Shown here piece by piece: positions 53,070 to 62,556 of a stretch of 64,000 nucleotides of DNA (within the stretch, counting starts at the first letter, position 1; every line of letters starts with the position of its first letter). Where the stretch lies: contig NZ_CP012201.1 of assembly GCF_001191005.1 (NCBI RefSeq), positions 4,836,001 through 4,900,000 of the forward strand, written 5' to 3'. A program made the position numbers and the translations under genes. The DNA comes from Massilia sp. NR 4-1. Its GTDB lineage: Bacteria; Pseudomonadota; Gammaproteobacteria; Burkholderiales; Burkholderiaceae_D. Below the pieces are notes generated by a model that worked only from the letters and a program-made list of their open reading frames with translations, was not told where the DNA came from and did no database searches.

Positions 53070-53100
53070 ATACCCTGTTGCGAGTGGGGAAACAGGGTAT
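53070..53100. promoter_or_regulatory. Inverted repeat in the gap upstream of the GT41 gene
   Basis: Arms ATACCCTGTT (53070-53079) and AACAGGGTAT (53091-53100) are exact reverse complements with an 11-nt spacer. The minus-strand continuation reads TATGAT, a possible -10. It may be an operator or an mRNA hairpin controlling the glycosylation operon relative to giant protein 2. Confidence 0.4.
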
Positions 53101-53184
53101 ATTGTGGCCTTGAAGCAACTGATCTGCGCCGCCGCCATCCCGGCCCGCGCGCGGACGGGCCGCGGGCGGGGGGAGGGGCCGGCC

Positions 53185-56100
53185 TTACTTGGTCGCGGCC
53201 AGCCAGCCTTGCGCTTTCTGGCTGTCGTGCAGGGCTTCCAACTGCTTGTGGCTGCCGTCCGGCGCCGCCTGCAGCGCCGCCATCTGGCCGCCGGCCGCGA
53301 AACGCTCCAGCGCATTGGTCAGCGCCTGCACCTGCAGCGCCAGCGGCGAGGCCAGGGCCGCCAGCGCCGGCTCGGGCAAGCGGGCCGGCGCTGGGCCGGG
53401 GCCGGCCTGGCTTGGCAGGCTGGCTGCCTGCTGCGCTGCCGCGTCGCCGGCCTGCGCGGCGCCAACGGCGGCCGTCAATGCCGGATTGGCGTGGACGGTG
53501 CGCGGCACCGCGGCCGCCGGCATGGACGCCGTGGCCAACGTTGCCGGGACGGACGCGTCAGCCGGCATGGCGGGCAAGGCGGCTTGCGCCGCCAGGCCTG
53601 GCGCGGCAGCAACAGGCTGTGGCGCGTCGATGGTCGCCGGTAGGGCGGCGGCGGCCTGCGTGCCGTTGGCGGGGGAGGCGGCCACTGCCTGGTTCGCGCC
53701 GGCTGCCTGCAGGCCGTTGCCAGCTGGCCCCGTTTGGCTGGCGGCGGCCGGGCCGGTGGCGAACCAGACGTCGGCGGCGGCGTGGTTGCGGCCCTGGGTG
53801 TCGGTCCAGCTCGACGTCAGGCCGATGCGGTTGCCGTTCTGGCGCGCTTCCGATGCTTGCGCCTGCAGCGAGAGCGAAGCCACGCCCAGCGAGGCCAGGG
53901 TATGCAGCTCGCCGGCCTGGCTCACGCCGTCGCCGTCGGCATCGACCCAGACGCGCAACTGGCCATAGGCCCGGTCGGCGCTGTCGATGCGGCCATCGCC
54001 ATTGCTGTCGAGCTCGCGCAGCGCGGCATAGGCGTCGCGCGCCTTGCTGCCGTCGGCCAGGGTGACGGCGCTGCCGAACAGCTCGCCGCCATCGTTGATC
54101 CGGCCGTCGCCGTTGCGGTCCAGGGCCAGCAGGCCGTCGCGCGGGCCGGCCCAGCCGGTCTGCACTTTCTGGCCGCGGCCATAGATGTCGAACTGCACGC
54201 CGGCCGCGCGGTCCAGGGTGCTGACGCCGTCGCCGTCCAGGTCGAGCACGAGCGGCGTGGCGTAGCGCGTCGAGGCTGGATTGAGGGCCATGGTCTGCTC
54301 CACCGTCATGGCCGCGATCTGGGCATTGGTGAAGCCATGGTCGATCTGGGCCACGCTGAGCGCGGCCAGGTCGGCCGTTTCCATGGCCGCGATCTGGGCC
54401 GTGGTGAAGGCGGCGATCTGGGCCGTCCCGAGCGCCGCCGCCTGCACGGTGGTCAGGGCGGCGATCTGGGCCGGCTTCAGCGTCGCGATCTGGGCCGGGC
54501 TCAGGGCCGCGTACTGGACGGCGCTCAGGGCGCCCAGCTGCTGGCTGCTCAGCGCGCCCAACTGGGTGCCATTCAAGCCGGCCAGCTGGGTGGTGGAAAA
54601 GGCCTGCATCTGGGTCGTGCTCAAGCCCGCCAGTTGGCTGACCTTGAGGCCGGCCAATTGGGCATTGCTGAGGTTGACGAGCTGGTCACCCGAGAAATAG
54701 CCGATCTGCAGCGCACTGAAGGCGCCGATCTGGGCCGCGCTGAGCACCGACAGCTGGGCCGTCGACAGGGCGCCGATCTGGTCGATATTCAGGGCCGCCA
54801 GCTGCGAATTCTTGAGCGCCTTGAGCTGGTTGGCGCTGAGTACGGCAGCCTGTTCGGCCGTCAGCGCGCCGATCTGGGTGGCGCTCAATGTGGCGATCTG
54901 GGCGGTGCCCAGGCTGCCGACCTGGGCCGTCGTCAAGGCGGCCACCTGGTCGGCCGTCAGCGCCGTCAGCTGGGCCAGGCGGATGGCGGCCAGCTGGGCC
55001 GTGCTGAGCGCCTGGATTTGCTCATTGTTCAGCACCGGCAACTGGGTCGCGCTCAGGTAGCCGATCTGGGCCACGGTGAGGGCGGCGATCTGGGCTGTGC
55101 TGAGCACGGTCAGGTGGTCGGCGTTGAGCACGGCGATCTGGGCGCTGTTCAGGGTGGCGATCTGGCCCGTGCCGAGCACGCCCATCAGGGCCGGCGGCAG
55201 CGCGTTGATCTGGGCGCCGCTGAGGGCCGCCACTTGCGCGTTCGACAGCGCCGCCAACTGGTCGCTGCCGAGGCCGGGCAGGGCGCTTTCGCTGAGGGCG
55301 CGGATCTGCGCCGTGTTCAGCGCCTGCAGCTGCTCGCTGGCCAGCGTGGCCAGCTGCTGGGCGTCGAAGGCGGCGATCTGCTGGGTGGCGAGGGCGCGCA
55401 GCTGGGCCGTGGCGAGCGCGGCGATCTGGCCGGTGGCCAGGGCCTGGATCTGCTGGCTGCTGAAGGCTTGGATCTGGCGCGTACCGAGCGCGGCCAGGTC
55501 CACGGTTTCCAGCGCGCGCACCTGCTCGCTCGCCAGGGCCGCCAGCTGGGCGCTGCTCATGGCCTGTATCTGCGCCGTGTTGAGCGCCACGATGTGGGCG
55601 GTGTTCAAGCCCAGGCCGAACTGGTCGGCCGTCAGCGCGGCAATCGCCGCCGTGCTCAGCGCGGCCAGTTGCGCCGTGCCGAGCAGGCCCAATTGGGCCG
55701 TGCTGAAGCCGCCCACCTGGCCGGCCCGCAGCGCGGCGGCCTGGTCGGTACTGAGGACGGCGATCTGGTCGCTGCGCAGGGCCGCCAGCTGGCCCGGTTT
55801 CAGCGCGGCCACGGCCGCCGTGTTGAGGGCGGCGAACTGGCTGCTGCCGAGGCCATAGCTGAGCTGGCTGGTACTCAGGGCGCTGGCGGCCGCCGTGCCG
55901 AGCGCGGCCGCTTGCCCCACGGTCAGCGCCGCGATCTGCTCGGTGTTCAGGGCGCCGATCTGCAGGCTGCCGAAACCGGCGATCTGGGCGCTGCCCAGCG
56001 ACTGGATCTGGGCCGTCGTCAGCGCCGCGATCTGGGCCGTGTTCATGACGGCCAGCGCGGCTGAGTTCAGGGCGCGCAACTGGTCGCTGCTGAGCCAGCG

Positions 56101-59100
56101 GAACTGGGCCGAGCTGAAGGCGGCCAATTGGTCGCCGCGCAGCACGGCCAGGTCTTCCGTTTCCAGCGCCGCCATCTGGGCGCTGTTGAGCAGGGCCAGT
56201 TGGCTGGTGCGCAAGGCCAGGATCTGGGCCGTGTTGAACGCCGCGATCTGGGCCGTGCTGAGGCCGCTGCTGATCTGGCTATTGCTCAGGCCGCCGATGG
56301 CGCTGCTGCCCAGCGCGTTGAACTGGGCCGTGGACAGGGCCGCCAATTGCAGGCTGGTCAGGGCGCCCAGCTGGTTGGCGCCGAACGCGGCCAGCTGGCC
56401 CGTGGCCAGCGCCGCCACCTGCTCGGTGCTCAAGCCGAGGCCGATCTGCGCGGCCGTCAGCGCGCGCACGGCGCTGCTGGACAGGGCGTTCAGCTGGTCG
56501 GGGCGCAGGCCGCGGATCTGGCTGCTGCTCAGGGCCACGATCTGGCTGCTGCGCAGGGCGTTCAAGTCCTGGGTTTCGAGCACGCTGATCTGGAAGCTGT
56601 TGAGCGCGGCCAGCAGGGTGTTGCTCAAGCCCGCGTACTGGGTGGTGGTCATGGCGATCAGCTGGCTGCTGCTCAAGGCGCCCAGCTGGGCCGTGGTCAG
56701 GCCGGCGATGCCGGCGCTGCTGAAGTTGCTCAGGATGTCCGTTCTGAGACCGGCGATCGTGGCCGTCGCCAGCGCCGCCACCTGGTGGCTGCGCAGCGCG
56801 GCGAAGTCCTGCGACTCCATGGCCGCCAGCTGGGTGCTGCTCAGGGCGGCGATCTGGGCCGTGGTCAGCGCGCTGGCCTGGTCGGTGGTCAGCGCGACGA
56901 TCTGGTCGGTGGACAGGGCCGCGATCTGGGCCGTGCGGAAGGCCGTGATCTGGTTGCTGCGCAGGGCGGCGAAGTCGGCCGTTTCGAGCGCCGCCAGCAT
57001 GGCCGTGCTGAAGGAAGCCAGCTGATGGCCGTACAGCGCGGCGGCCTGGGCGGTGGTGAAGGCGGCGATGCGCGCCGTGCTCAAACCGTTCAACTGGCGC
57101 GTGCTCAGGGCGCCGATCTGCAGGCTGCCGAGGGTGGTGTACTGCGCGTCGCTGAGGGCGGCCAACTGGCTATCCTTGAGCGCCTGCACCTGGCCGAAGC
57201 GCAGGGCGTTGAGGTCGGCCGTTTCCATGGCGCGCAGCTGCGCGTCGCCCAGGGCGGCGATCTGGGCCGTGCTCAAGGCGACGATCTGGGCCGTGCTGAA
57301 GGCGGCCATGGTGGCGGCATTGAGGTCGGCCAGCGCCGCCGTGCTGATGCCGCCGATCTGCGGCGCCTTGATGCTGGCGAAGTCCTGGCTTTCCATCGCG
57401 TTCAGCTGCGCGCCGCTGAGGCCGGCCAACTGGCGCTGGGTCAGTGCGCCGGCCTGGGCGGTGCTGAGCGCGACCAACTGGGCCGCGCTCAAGCCGGCCA
57501 TCTGGCTGCTGCTCAGGTAGCCGATCTGGGCCGTGCTGAGCAGGGCCAGCTGGTTCTCGCTCAGATTGGCCAGGGCCTGGGTCGACAGGCTGGCGATCTG
57601 CTGCTGGCGCAGCGCGCGCAAGTCTTCCGAGGCCAGCGCATTCAATTGTTCGCTGGTCAGGTAGCTGAGCTGGCGCGTGCCGAGGTTGGCCAGCTGGGCC
57701 GTGGTCAGTGCCGTGATGTGCTGGCTGCCCAGGCTGGCGATCTGCTGCGAGTTCAAGCCGTTCAGCGCCTGCCACTTGATGGCGGCGAAGTCGGCCGTTT
57801 CAAGCGCGGCCAGCTGCTCGGGACGCATGCCGCTGAGCTGCTGGGTATTCAGGGCCGCCATCTGGGCCGTGGTCAGCGCCACGATCTGGGCCGTGTTGAG
57901 CGAGGCCATCTGGCCCGGCGTCAGGCCGGCGATCTGCCGGGTGCTCAGCGCGGCGATCTGCGCCGTGCTGAGGTCGGAAAAGCGCAGCGCCCCCAGGGCC
58001 GCCAGCTGGGCCGGGCTGAGCACGGCAAAGTCTTGCGGCTCGAACGCGGCCAGCTGGGCCGTGCTGAGCGAGGCCATCTGGGCCGTGGTCAGGGCCATGG
58101 TCTGGGCCGTCGTGAGCGCCGCGATCAGGGCCGGCGACAGCGTGGCGACCAGGTCGATATTCAGGGAGGCGATCAGGCGGGTGCCGAGCGCGGCCCAGTC
58201 TTGGGTTTCCAGCGCATTCAATTGCGCGCTGCTCAAGGCCGACAGTTGGCGCGTGCTGAGCGCCGCCGCCTGCGCCGTCCCGAGCGCGGCCACCTGGCCC
58301 AGGCTCAGGGCGCGGATCTGCGCCGTGCTCAGGCCGCCGATCTGGCGGCTGCCCAGGGCCGCCAGCTGGCCCGCGTCGAGGCCGGCGATCAGGGACGTGG
58401 CCAGCGCGCCGATCTGCTGCGAAGCCAGCTGGCCCAGCTTCTCCGTGCCGAGCGCGGCCAGTTGTTCCGCGCTGAGCAAGCTCAGCGTGCGCGTGCTCAA
58501 GCCCGCCAGCTGGGCGCTGCGCAGGGCCGCCAGTTGGGCGCTCTGTAAGGCGGCAACCTGGTCGGTTTGCAGGCCCAGCAACTGGCTGCTCTTCAGGGCC
58601 GCGAAGTCTTCCGTTTCGATGGCCGCCAATTGCGCATTGCTCAGCAGACCGATCTGGCGCAGGCTGAGCGAAGCCGCCTGCTGGGTGGTCAGGGCGGCGA
58701 TCTGGGCCGTATTGAAGCCGGCCAGTTGCTTGCTGTCCAGGGCCATCAACTGGCGCGTTTTCAGGGCCGCCACATCCTGGGTTTCCATGGCGCCGATCTG
58801 GGCGCTGTTCAGCACCTGCAACTGGCTATTGCTGAGCTGGCTGACCTGTTCCGTGCCGAGGCCGGCGATCTGGTCGGCACGCAGCACGGCCAGCTGCCTG
58901 CTGGTCAGCGCGATCAGCTGGGCGCTGCGCAAGGCCGCCAGGTTTTCCGTTTCCAGCGCCGCCACCTGCGTGGTGCTCAGGGCGGCGATCTGCTGGCTGC
59001 CGAGTTGGGTGAACTGGGTGGTGCTGAAGCCGTCGGCGATCTGTTCGTTGCTGAGGGCGGCGATTTGCTGCGAGCTCAGGCCATGCAACTGGGGCGCGCC

Positions 59101-59319
59101 AAAGCCCGTGTGCAGCTGGGCCGTGGTCATCGCCTGCAGGCTGCGCGTGGTGATGGCGCGGATTTGCTGCGAACTCATCACCTGCAACTGGGTGCTGCTG
59201 AAAGCGACGATCTGTTCGGGCCGCAGGCTGGCCATATCGGCCGTCTTGAGCAGCGTGATCTGATAGGTGCTGAGGCCGGCGATCTGCGCCGTGTTCAGGT
59301 CGGGTACGATAGAGGGCAT
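53185..59319 (-). CDS. Giant octapeptide-repeat protein 2, paralogue of giant 1
   Basis: A 2044-residue protein. From residue about 8 to 1685 it is a run of octads [A/G]-L-[S/T]-[S/T]-x-Q-[I/L]-x (ALSTAQIA is typical), with interspersed ETxDLAAL octads. Unlike giant 1, octads are diverged and there is no obvious 651-bp higher-order repeat. Then a calcium-binding-type domain: LVLDLDGDGVSTLD, LDRNGDGRINDGGELFG and LDSNGDGRIDSADR. A long Ala/Pro/Gln-rich tail ends GWLAATK, like GFLAAPQK in giant 1. No Sec signal; type I export is inferred. AAGGAGAA precedes the ATG at 59319. Heads the minus-strand arm of glycosylation genes. Function unknown, likely a surface or matrix protein. Confidence 0.85.
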   Translation of the reverse strand: MPSIVPDLNTAQIAGLSTYQITLLKTADMASLRPEQIVAFSSTQLQVMSSQQIRAITTRSLQAMTTAQLHTGFGAPQLHGLSSQQIAALSNEQIADGFSTTQFTQLGSQQIAALSTTQVAALETENLAALRSAQLIALTSRQLAVLRADQIAGLGTEQVSQLSNSQLQVLNSAQIGAMETQDVAALKTRQLMALDSKQLAGFNTAQIAALTTQQAASLSLRQIGLLSNAQLAAIETEDFAALKSSQLLGLQTDQVAALQSAQLAALRSAQLAGLSTRTLSLLSAEQLAALGTEKLGQLASQQIGALATSLIAGLDAGQLAALGSRQIGGLSTAQIRALSLGQVAALGTAQAAALSTRQLSALSSAQLNALETQDWAALGTRLIASLNIDLVATLSPALIAALTTAQTMALTTAQMASLSTAQLAAFEPQDFAVLSPAQLAALGALRFSDLSTAQIAALSTRQIAGLTPGQMASLNTAQIVALTTAQMAALNTQQLSGMRPEQLAALETADFAAIKWQALNGLNSQQIASLGSQHITALTTAQLANLGTRQLSYLTSEQLNALASEDLRALRQQQIASLSTQALANLSENQLALLSTAQIGYLSSSQMAGLSAAQLVALSTAQAGALTQRQLAGLSGAQLNAMESQDFASIKAPQIGGISTAALADLNAATMAAFSTAQIVALSTAQIAALGDAQLRAMETADLNALRFGQVQALKDSQLAALSDAQYTTLGSLQIGALSTRQLNGLSTARIAAFTTAQAAALYGHQLASFSTAMLAALETADFAALRSNQITAFRTAQIAALSTDQIVALTTDQASALTTAQIAALSSTQLAAMESQDFAALRSHQVAALATATIAGLRTDILSNFSSAGIAGLTTAQLGALSSSQLIAMTTTQYAGLSNTLLAALNSFQISVLETQDLNALRSSQIVALSSSQIRGLRPDQLNALSSSAVRALTAAQIGLGLSTEQVAALATGQLAAFGANQLGALTSLQLAALSTAQFNALGSSAIGGLSNSQISSGLSTAQIAAFNTAQILALRTSQLALLNSAQMAALETEDLAVLRGDQLAAFSSAQFRWLSSDQLRALNSAALAVMNTAQIAALTTAQIQSLGSAQIAGFGSLQIGALNTEQIAALTVGQAAALGTAAASALSTSQLSYGLGSSQFAALNTAAVAALKPGQLAALRSDQIAVLSTDQAAALRAGQVGGFSTAQLGLLGTAQLAALSTAAIAALTADQFGLGLNTAHIVALNTAQIQAMSSAQLAALASEQVRALETVDLAALGTRQIQAFSSQQIQALATGQIAALATAQLRALATQQIAAFDAQQLATLASEQLQALNTAQIRALSESALPGLGSDQLAALSNAQVAALSGAQINALPPALMGVLGTGQIATLNSAQIAVLNADHLTVLSTAQIAALTVAQIGYLSATQLPVLNNEQIQALSTAQLAAIRLAQLTALTADQVAALTTAQVGSLGTAQIATLSATQIGALTAEQAAVLSANQLKALKNSQLAALNIDQIGALSTAQLSVLSAAQIGAFSALQIGYFSGDQLVNLSNAQLAGLKVSQLAGLSTTQMQAFSTTQLAGLNGTQLGALSSQQLGALSAVQYAALSPAQIATLKPAQIAALTTVQAAALGTAQIAAFTTAQIAAMETADLAALSVAQIDHGFTNAQIAAMTVEQTMALNPASTRYATPLVLDLDGDGVSTLDRAAGVQFDIYGRGQKVQTGWAGPRDGLLALDRNGDGRINDGGELFGSAVTLADGSKARDAYAALRELDSNGDGRIDSADRAYGQLRVWVDADGDGVSQAGELHTLASLGVASLSLQAQASEARQNGNRIGLTSSWTDTQGRNHAAADVWFATGPAAASQTGPAGNGLQAAGANQAVAASPANGTQAAAALPATIDAPQPVAAAPGLAAQAALPAMPADASVPATLATASMPAAAVPRTVHANPALTAAVGAAQAGDAAAQQAASLPSQAGPGPAPARLPEPALAALASPLALQVQALTNALERFAAGGQMAALQAAPDGSHKQLEALHDSQKAQGWLAATK

Positions 59320-59505
59320 AGTAAGGTTCTCCTTTGCCCAATATATCCCGAATGCAATAGCCGCCATTTTACGAATAGGCGGGGAAATAACGTTTAAATC
59401 ACTGTACTGAAATAATAACTTCCGCTTCAATAGTTTTTATTTTTGCATTAAAACCCGTATTATCGTGATACACGGTAGCTCGAATATTTTTAAATATAGT
59501 CGATA
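59320..59505. promoter_or_regulatory. AT-rich divergent region between giant 2 and nudC
   Basis: This 186-nt stretch is strikingly AT-rich compared with its flanks, like the leader of giant protein 1. It should contain promoters in both directions. No specific site was recognised. The minus-strand ribosome binding site AAGGAG lies just before 59319. Confidence 0.4.
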
Positions 59506-60321
59506 ATGTTACAAACTCCTCCAGCCTTTATTCCGCTGATTACGCCCGATACGGCGGCCGTGCCCGCGCGCCGCGTCTTTCTCTTCCACCAGGGCCAATT
59601 GCTCTTGCGCAGCGCCGACCTGGCTCTGCCCGAGCAGCTGGACGCCCTCGGCCTGGGTCCTGAGCAACTGCACCCGGTCGGCGTCTGGCAGGACTGCTAT
59701 TACCAGACGGCCTGGACCGACAACCCGGCGCTGCCCGACGCCGAGCACGGCTGGCATGGCTTGCGCGCCCTGTTCGGCAGCATGGACGAGGGCTTGCTGG
59801 GCCTGGCCAGCCGCGCCAGCCAGCTCGCCGAATGGGCGCGCACCCACCGCTTCTGCGGCGCCTGCGCTACGCCGATGGCGCGCGCGGCGGGCGAGCGCAG
59901 CTTCCAGTGCCCGGCCTGCGGCATGACGGCGTACCCGCGCATTTCGCCGGCCATGATGGTGCTGATCCGCAAGGGCGAATCGGCGCTGCTGGCCGTGCAT
60001 GCGCAGGCGCCGTACAAGCGCTTTACCGCCTTGGCCGGTTTTCTGGAGGCGGGCGAATCGATCGAGGAAGCCGTGCACCGCGAGGTCTATGAGGAAGTCG
60101 GCCTGCGCGTGCACAATCTGCGTTATTTCGGCAGCCAGTCCTGGCCTTTCCCGCATTCGCTGATGATCGCGTTTACCGCCGATTATCTGGATGGGGAGAT
60201 CCGCGTCGACCCGAATGAAATCAGCGAGGCGCGCTGGTTCGGTCCCGCGGATGACTGGCCGGAGATGAGCGCCACCGTCTCCATCGCCGCCGCCCTGATC
60301 AACGCCCACCGGCCGCGCTGA
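59506..60321 (+). CDS. nudC: NAD+ diphosphatase / NAD-RNA decapping hydrolase
   Basis: A 271-residue Nudix enzyme. Zinc-ribbon cysteines C117, C120, C135 and C138 (FCGACATP ... FQCPACG). Nudix box GFLEAGESIEEAVHREVYEEVG with catalytic glutamates. NudC-specific motif SQSWPFPHS follows at 210-218. Hydrolyses NAD(H) to NMN(H) and AMP, and removes NAD caps from RNA. Housekeeping gene, unrelated to the repeat-protein region. Confidence 0.95.
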   Translation: MLQTPPAFIPLITPDTAAVPARRVFLFHQGQLLLRSADLALPEQLDALGLGPEQLHPVGVWQDCYYQTAWTDNPALPDAEHGWHGLRALFGSMDEGLLGLASRASQLAEWARTHRFCGACATPMARAAGERSFQCPACGMTAYPRISPAMMVLIRKGESALLAVHAQAPYKRFTALAGFLEAGESIEEAVHREVYEEVGLRVHNLRYFGSQSWPFPHSLMIAFTADYLDGEIRVDPNEISEARWFGPADDWPEMSATVSIAAALINAHRPR

Positions 60322-60427
60322 GTCCGGCGGGCGCCCGGGCGGCCCCGGCCTTGAGTCAGGGGCCGGTGCAAGCGCGCCAAAGCCTGTATACTGATGGGTC
60401 AATCGCAATTTTCAGGCCTTTATCATC

Positions 60428-60997
60428 ATGTCAAAAGACGCAGAATTCTCCGAACACGACTGGCGCCGCCTGCTGCAGAGCTTTGGCGAAGACCCGGACC
60501 GTCCGGGCTTGATCGAAACCCCGCACCGCGTCAGCAAGGCGTGGAAACACTGGACCTCGGGCTATGCCCAGAATCCGGTGGAGCTGCTGAAGGCCTTTGA
60601 AGATGGCGCCGAGCAGTACAACGAGCTGATCGTGGTCAAGGGCATCCCCGTCTACAGCCACTGCGAACACCACCTGGCGCCGTTCTTCGGCAAGGCCACC
60701 GTCGGCTACGTGCCGAACGGTAAAATCGTCGGCCTGTCCAAGCTGACCCGCCTGGTGGACTGCTTCGCCAAGCGCCTGCAGGTGCAGGAACGCATGACCA
60801 TGCAGATTGCCGAAGCGCTGATGGAAGTGCTGGAGCCGAAGGCCGTGGGCGTGGTGGTCAAGTGCCGCCACCTGTGCATGGAAAGCCGCGGCATCCGCAC
60901 CCCGGGCGAGGAGACCGTGACCTCGGCCATGCTGGGCGAGCTGCAGCCGAACCTGGCCATGCGCACCGAATTCCTGGCCCTGGCGCGCGAGCCCTGA
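60428..60997 (+). CDS. folE: GTP cyclohydrolase I
   Basis: A 189-residue T-fold enzyme. DRPGLIETPHRVSKAW, then YSHCEHHLAPFFGKATVGYVP with zinc ligands, and VVVKCRHLCMESRGIRTPG with the second Cys and catalytic His region. Forms 7,8-dihydroneopterin triphosphate from GTP, the first step of folate synthesis. A thioredoxin-like gene follows after only 3 nt, so the two are probably co-transcribed. Confidence 0.97.
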   Translation: MSKDAEFSEHDWRRLLQSFGEDPDRPGLIETPHRVSKAWKHWTSGYAQNPVELLKAFEDGAEQYNELIVVKGIPVYSHCEHHLAPFFGKATVGYVPNGKIVGLSKLTRLVDCFAKRLQVQERMTMQIAEALMEVLEPKAVGVVVKCRHLCMESRGIRTPGEETVTSAMLGELQPNLAMRTEFLALAREP

Positions 60998-61000
60998 GCG

Positions 61001-62461
61001 ATGGCGGGCGCGATCGAATGGCATAGCGGCGACTGGCGCGCCGCGCAGGCGCTGGCCGGCACGGCCGGCCGTCCCCTGTTCCTGTACTGGGGCGCGGGCT
61101 GGTGCCCGCCCTGCAACCGGGTCAAATCGGAGATCTTCAGCCGCGACGAATTCGCCGTCCGCCTGCGTGGCCTGGTGCCCTTCTGGCTCGACGGCGACGC
61201 GCCCGGCGCGCAAGCGCTGGCCGCCCAGCTCAAGCTGCGCAGCTATCCGACCCTGGTGCTGTTCGCGCCCGACGGCAGCGAAATCACGCGCCTGCCCTGC
61301 GAGCTTGATGGCGAGCTGTTCATCGATGCCCTCGATACTGCGCTCGCCGCTTCCCATACAGCGGCGCAATCGCTGCAAGCGGCATGCGATGGCAGCCGCG
61401 CTCTGAGCGCCGCCGAGTGGAAGCTGCTCAGCCACTATTCCTGGGATACCGACGAAGACGTGCTGCTGGCCGGCCGCGCGCCGGGCGCCACGCTGGCCGC
61501 GCTGGCCCAGGCCGCCGCGTCCGTGGCGCCTGATGCCGCTGTCCGCCTGCGTCTGCTCTCGCTCTTGTTCCCCGCCACCGCCACTGCCGGCGCTGTCGCC
61601 GCGCCAGACGGAGCCAGTGCAAACGGTGCCGCCGCCACCGTTGCGGGCGCCGGTAGCGCTAGTGGCGTTACTGCTGCCGTTGGCTTTGCTGGCGCTGCCG
61701 AGATCGCTGCCGCCGCCACGACCGATGCTTTCCTGCTCGGCGTCTGCCGCGACGCCCGGCTGGCCCGCGCCAATATGGACATCTTCGGCAACAGCGGCGC
61801 CCAACTGCTGAAGCTGGCTGGCGCTGCCCAGCCCGAGCTGGCGAGCGCCCTGGCGCAAGCCGCCCAGGCCTGGGCCGACGATATGTGGCTGTCCGTGCCC
61901 GACCGTCTGACCGCCGTGCGCCTGCAAATGCGCATGGCCCGTTTCGGCCACGCCGCCGCCGGCCTGCCCGAACTGGTGCGTGTTCGCGCCGCGGCAGCGC
62001 TGGCCGAAGTCGACGACCCCTACGAGCGCCACACCCTGGTCAATACGGCGGTCAGCGCCCTGAACGACGCCGGCCTGTCGGCCGAGGCCGAAGCCCTGCT
62101 GCAAGCCGAGCTAGCGCGTTCGCATTCGCCCTACTACTTCATGCTGAGCTTGGCCTCCAGCGCCAAGCGCCGCGGCGACACGGCCGGTATGCTGTCCTGC
62201 TACGAGCAAGCCTGGCGCGCCGCCACCGGCAGCGCCACCCGTCTGCAATGGGGCGTCACCTACCTGAGCGCAGTGCTCGACAACGCTCCCGGCGACAGCG
62301 CGCGCATTGAAACTGCCGCTGCCGGCATCCTGACCGACGTGAACGCCACCGCCGACGCCTTCAGCCAGCGCAATCTGGCCCAGGCCCGCCGCCTGGCCGC
62401 CAAGCTCAGCGGCACCTCCCACGCCCCCGCCCTCCAGCAAGCCCTGCGCCCCGCACTCTGA
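61001..62461 (+). CDS. Thioredoxin-domain protein with long Ala-rich C-terminus
   Basis: A 486-residue protein. The N-terminal 120 residues are a thioredoxin fold with active site WGAGWCPPCNRVKSEIF and cis-Pro in LRSYPTLVLF. The rest is Ala-rich, with TPR-like helical stretches near 330-480 (ERHTLVNTAVSALNDAGLSAEAEAL). Low-complexity linker near 190-235. No signal peptide, so cytoplasmic. Substrate unknown. Ends at 62461, just before a palindromic element. Confidence 0.8.
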   Translation: MAGAIEWHSGDWRAAQALAGTAGRPLFLYWGAGWCPPCNRVKSEIFSRDEFAVRLRGLVPFWLDGDAPGAQALAAQLKLRSYPTLVLFAPDGSEITRLPCELDGELFIDALDTALAASHTAAQSLQAACDGSRALSAAEWKLLSHYSWDTDEDVLLAGRAPGATLAALAQAAASVAPDAAVRLRLLSLLFPATATAGAVAAPDGASANGAAATVAGAGSASGVTAAVGFAGAAEIAAAATTDAFLLGVCRDARLARANMDIFGNSGAQLLKLAGAAQPELASALAQAAQAWADDMWLSVPDRLTAVRLQMRMARFGHAAAGLPELVRVRAAAALAEVDDPYERHTLVNTAVSALNDAGLSAEAEALLQAELARSHSPYYFMLSLASSAKRRGDTAGMLSCYEQAWRAATGSATRLQWGVTYLSAVLDNAPGDSARIETAAAGILTDVNATADAFSQRNLAQARRLAAKLSGTSHAPALQQALRPAL

Positions 62462-62466
62462 TCCAC

Positions 62467-62534
62467 AGCCGAGTCCGTGTCCACCTTGGGGTCAGACCCC
62501 AAGCGGACGGGACGGCCATCCGGTGGACTCGGCT
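62467..62534. repeat. Palindromic element A
   Basis: Outer arms AGCCGAGTCC (62467-62476) and GGACTCGGCT (62525-62534) enclose an inner palindrome GGGGTCAGACCCC and the core GGACGGCCATCC. The same core occurs in element B at 63471-63512. It separates convergent genes and may act as a terminator hairpin or be a mobile REP-like palindrome. Confidence 0.6.
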
Positions 62535-62556
62535 ATCCGGGACTTATCTTTTCGGG

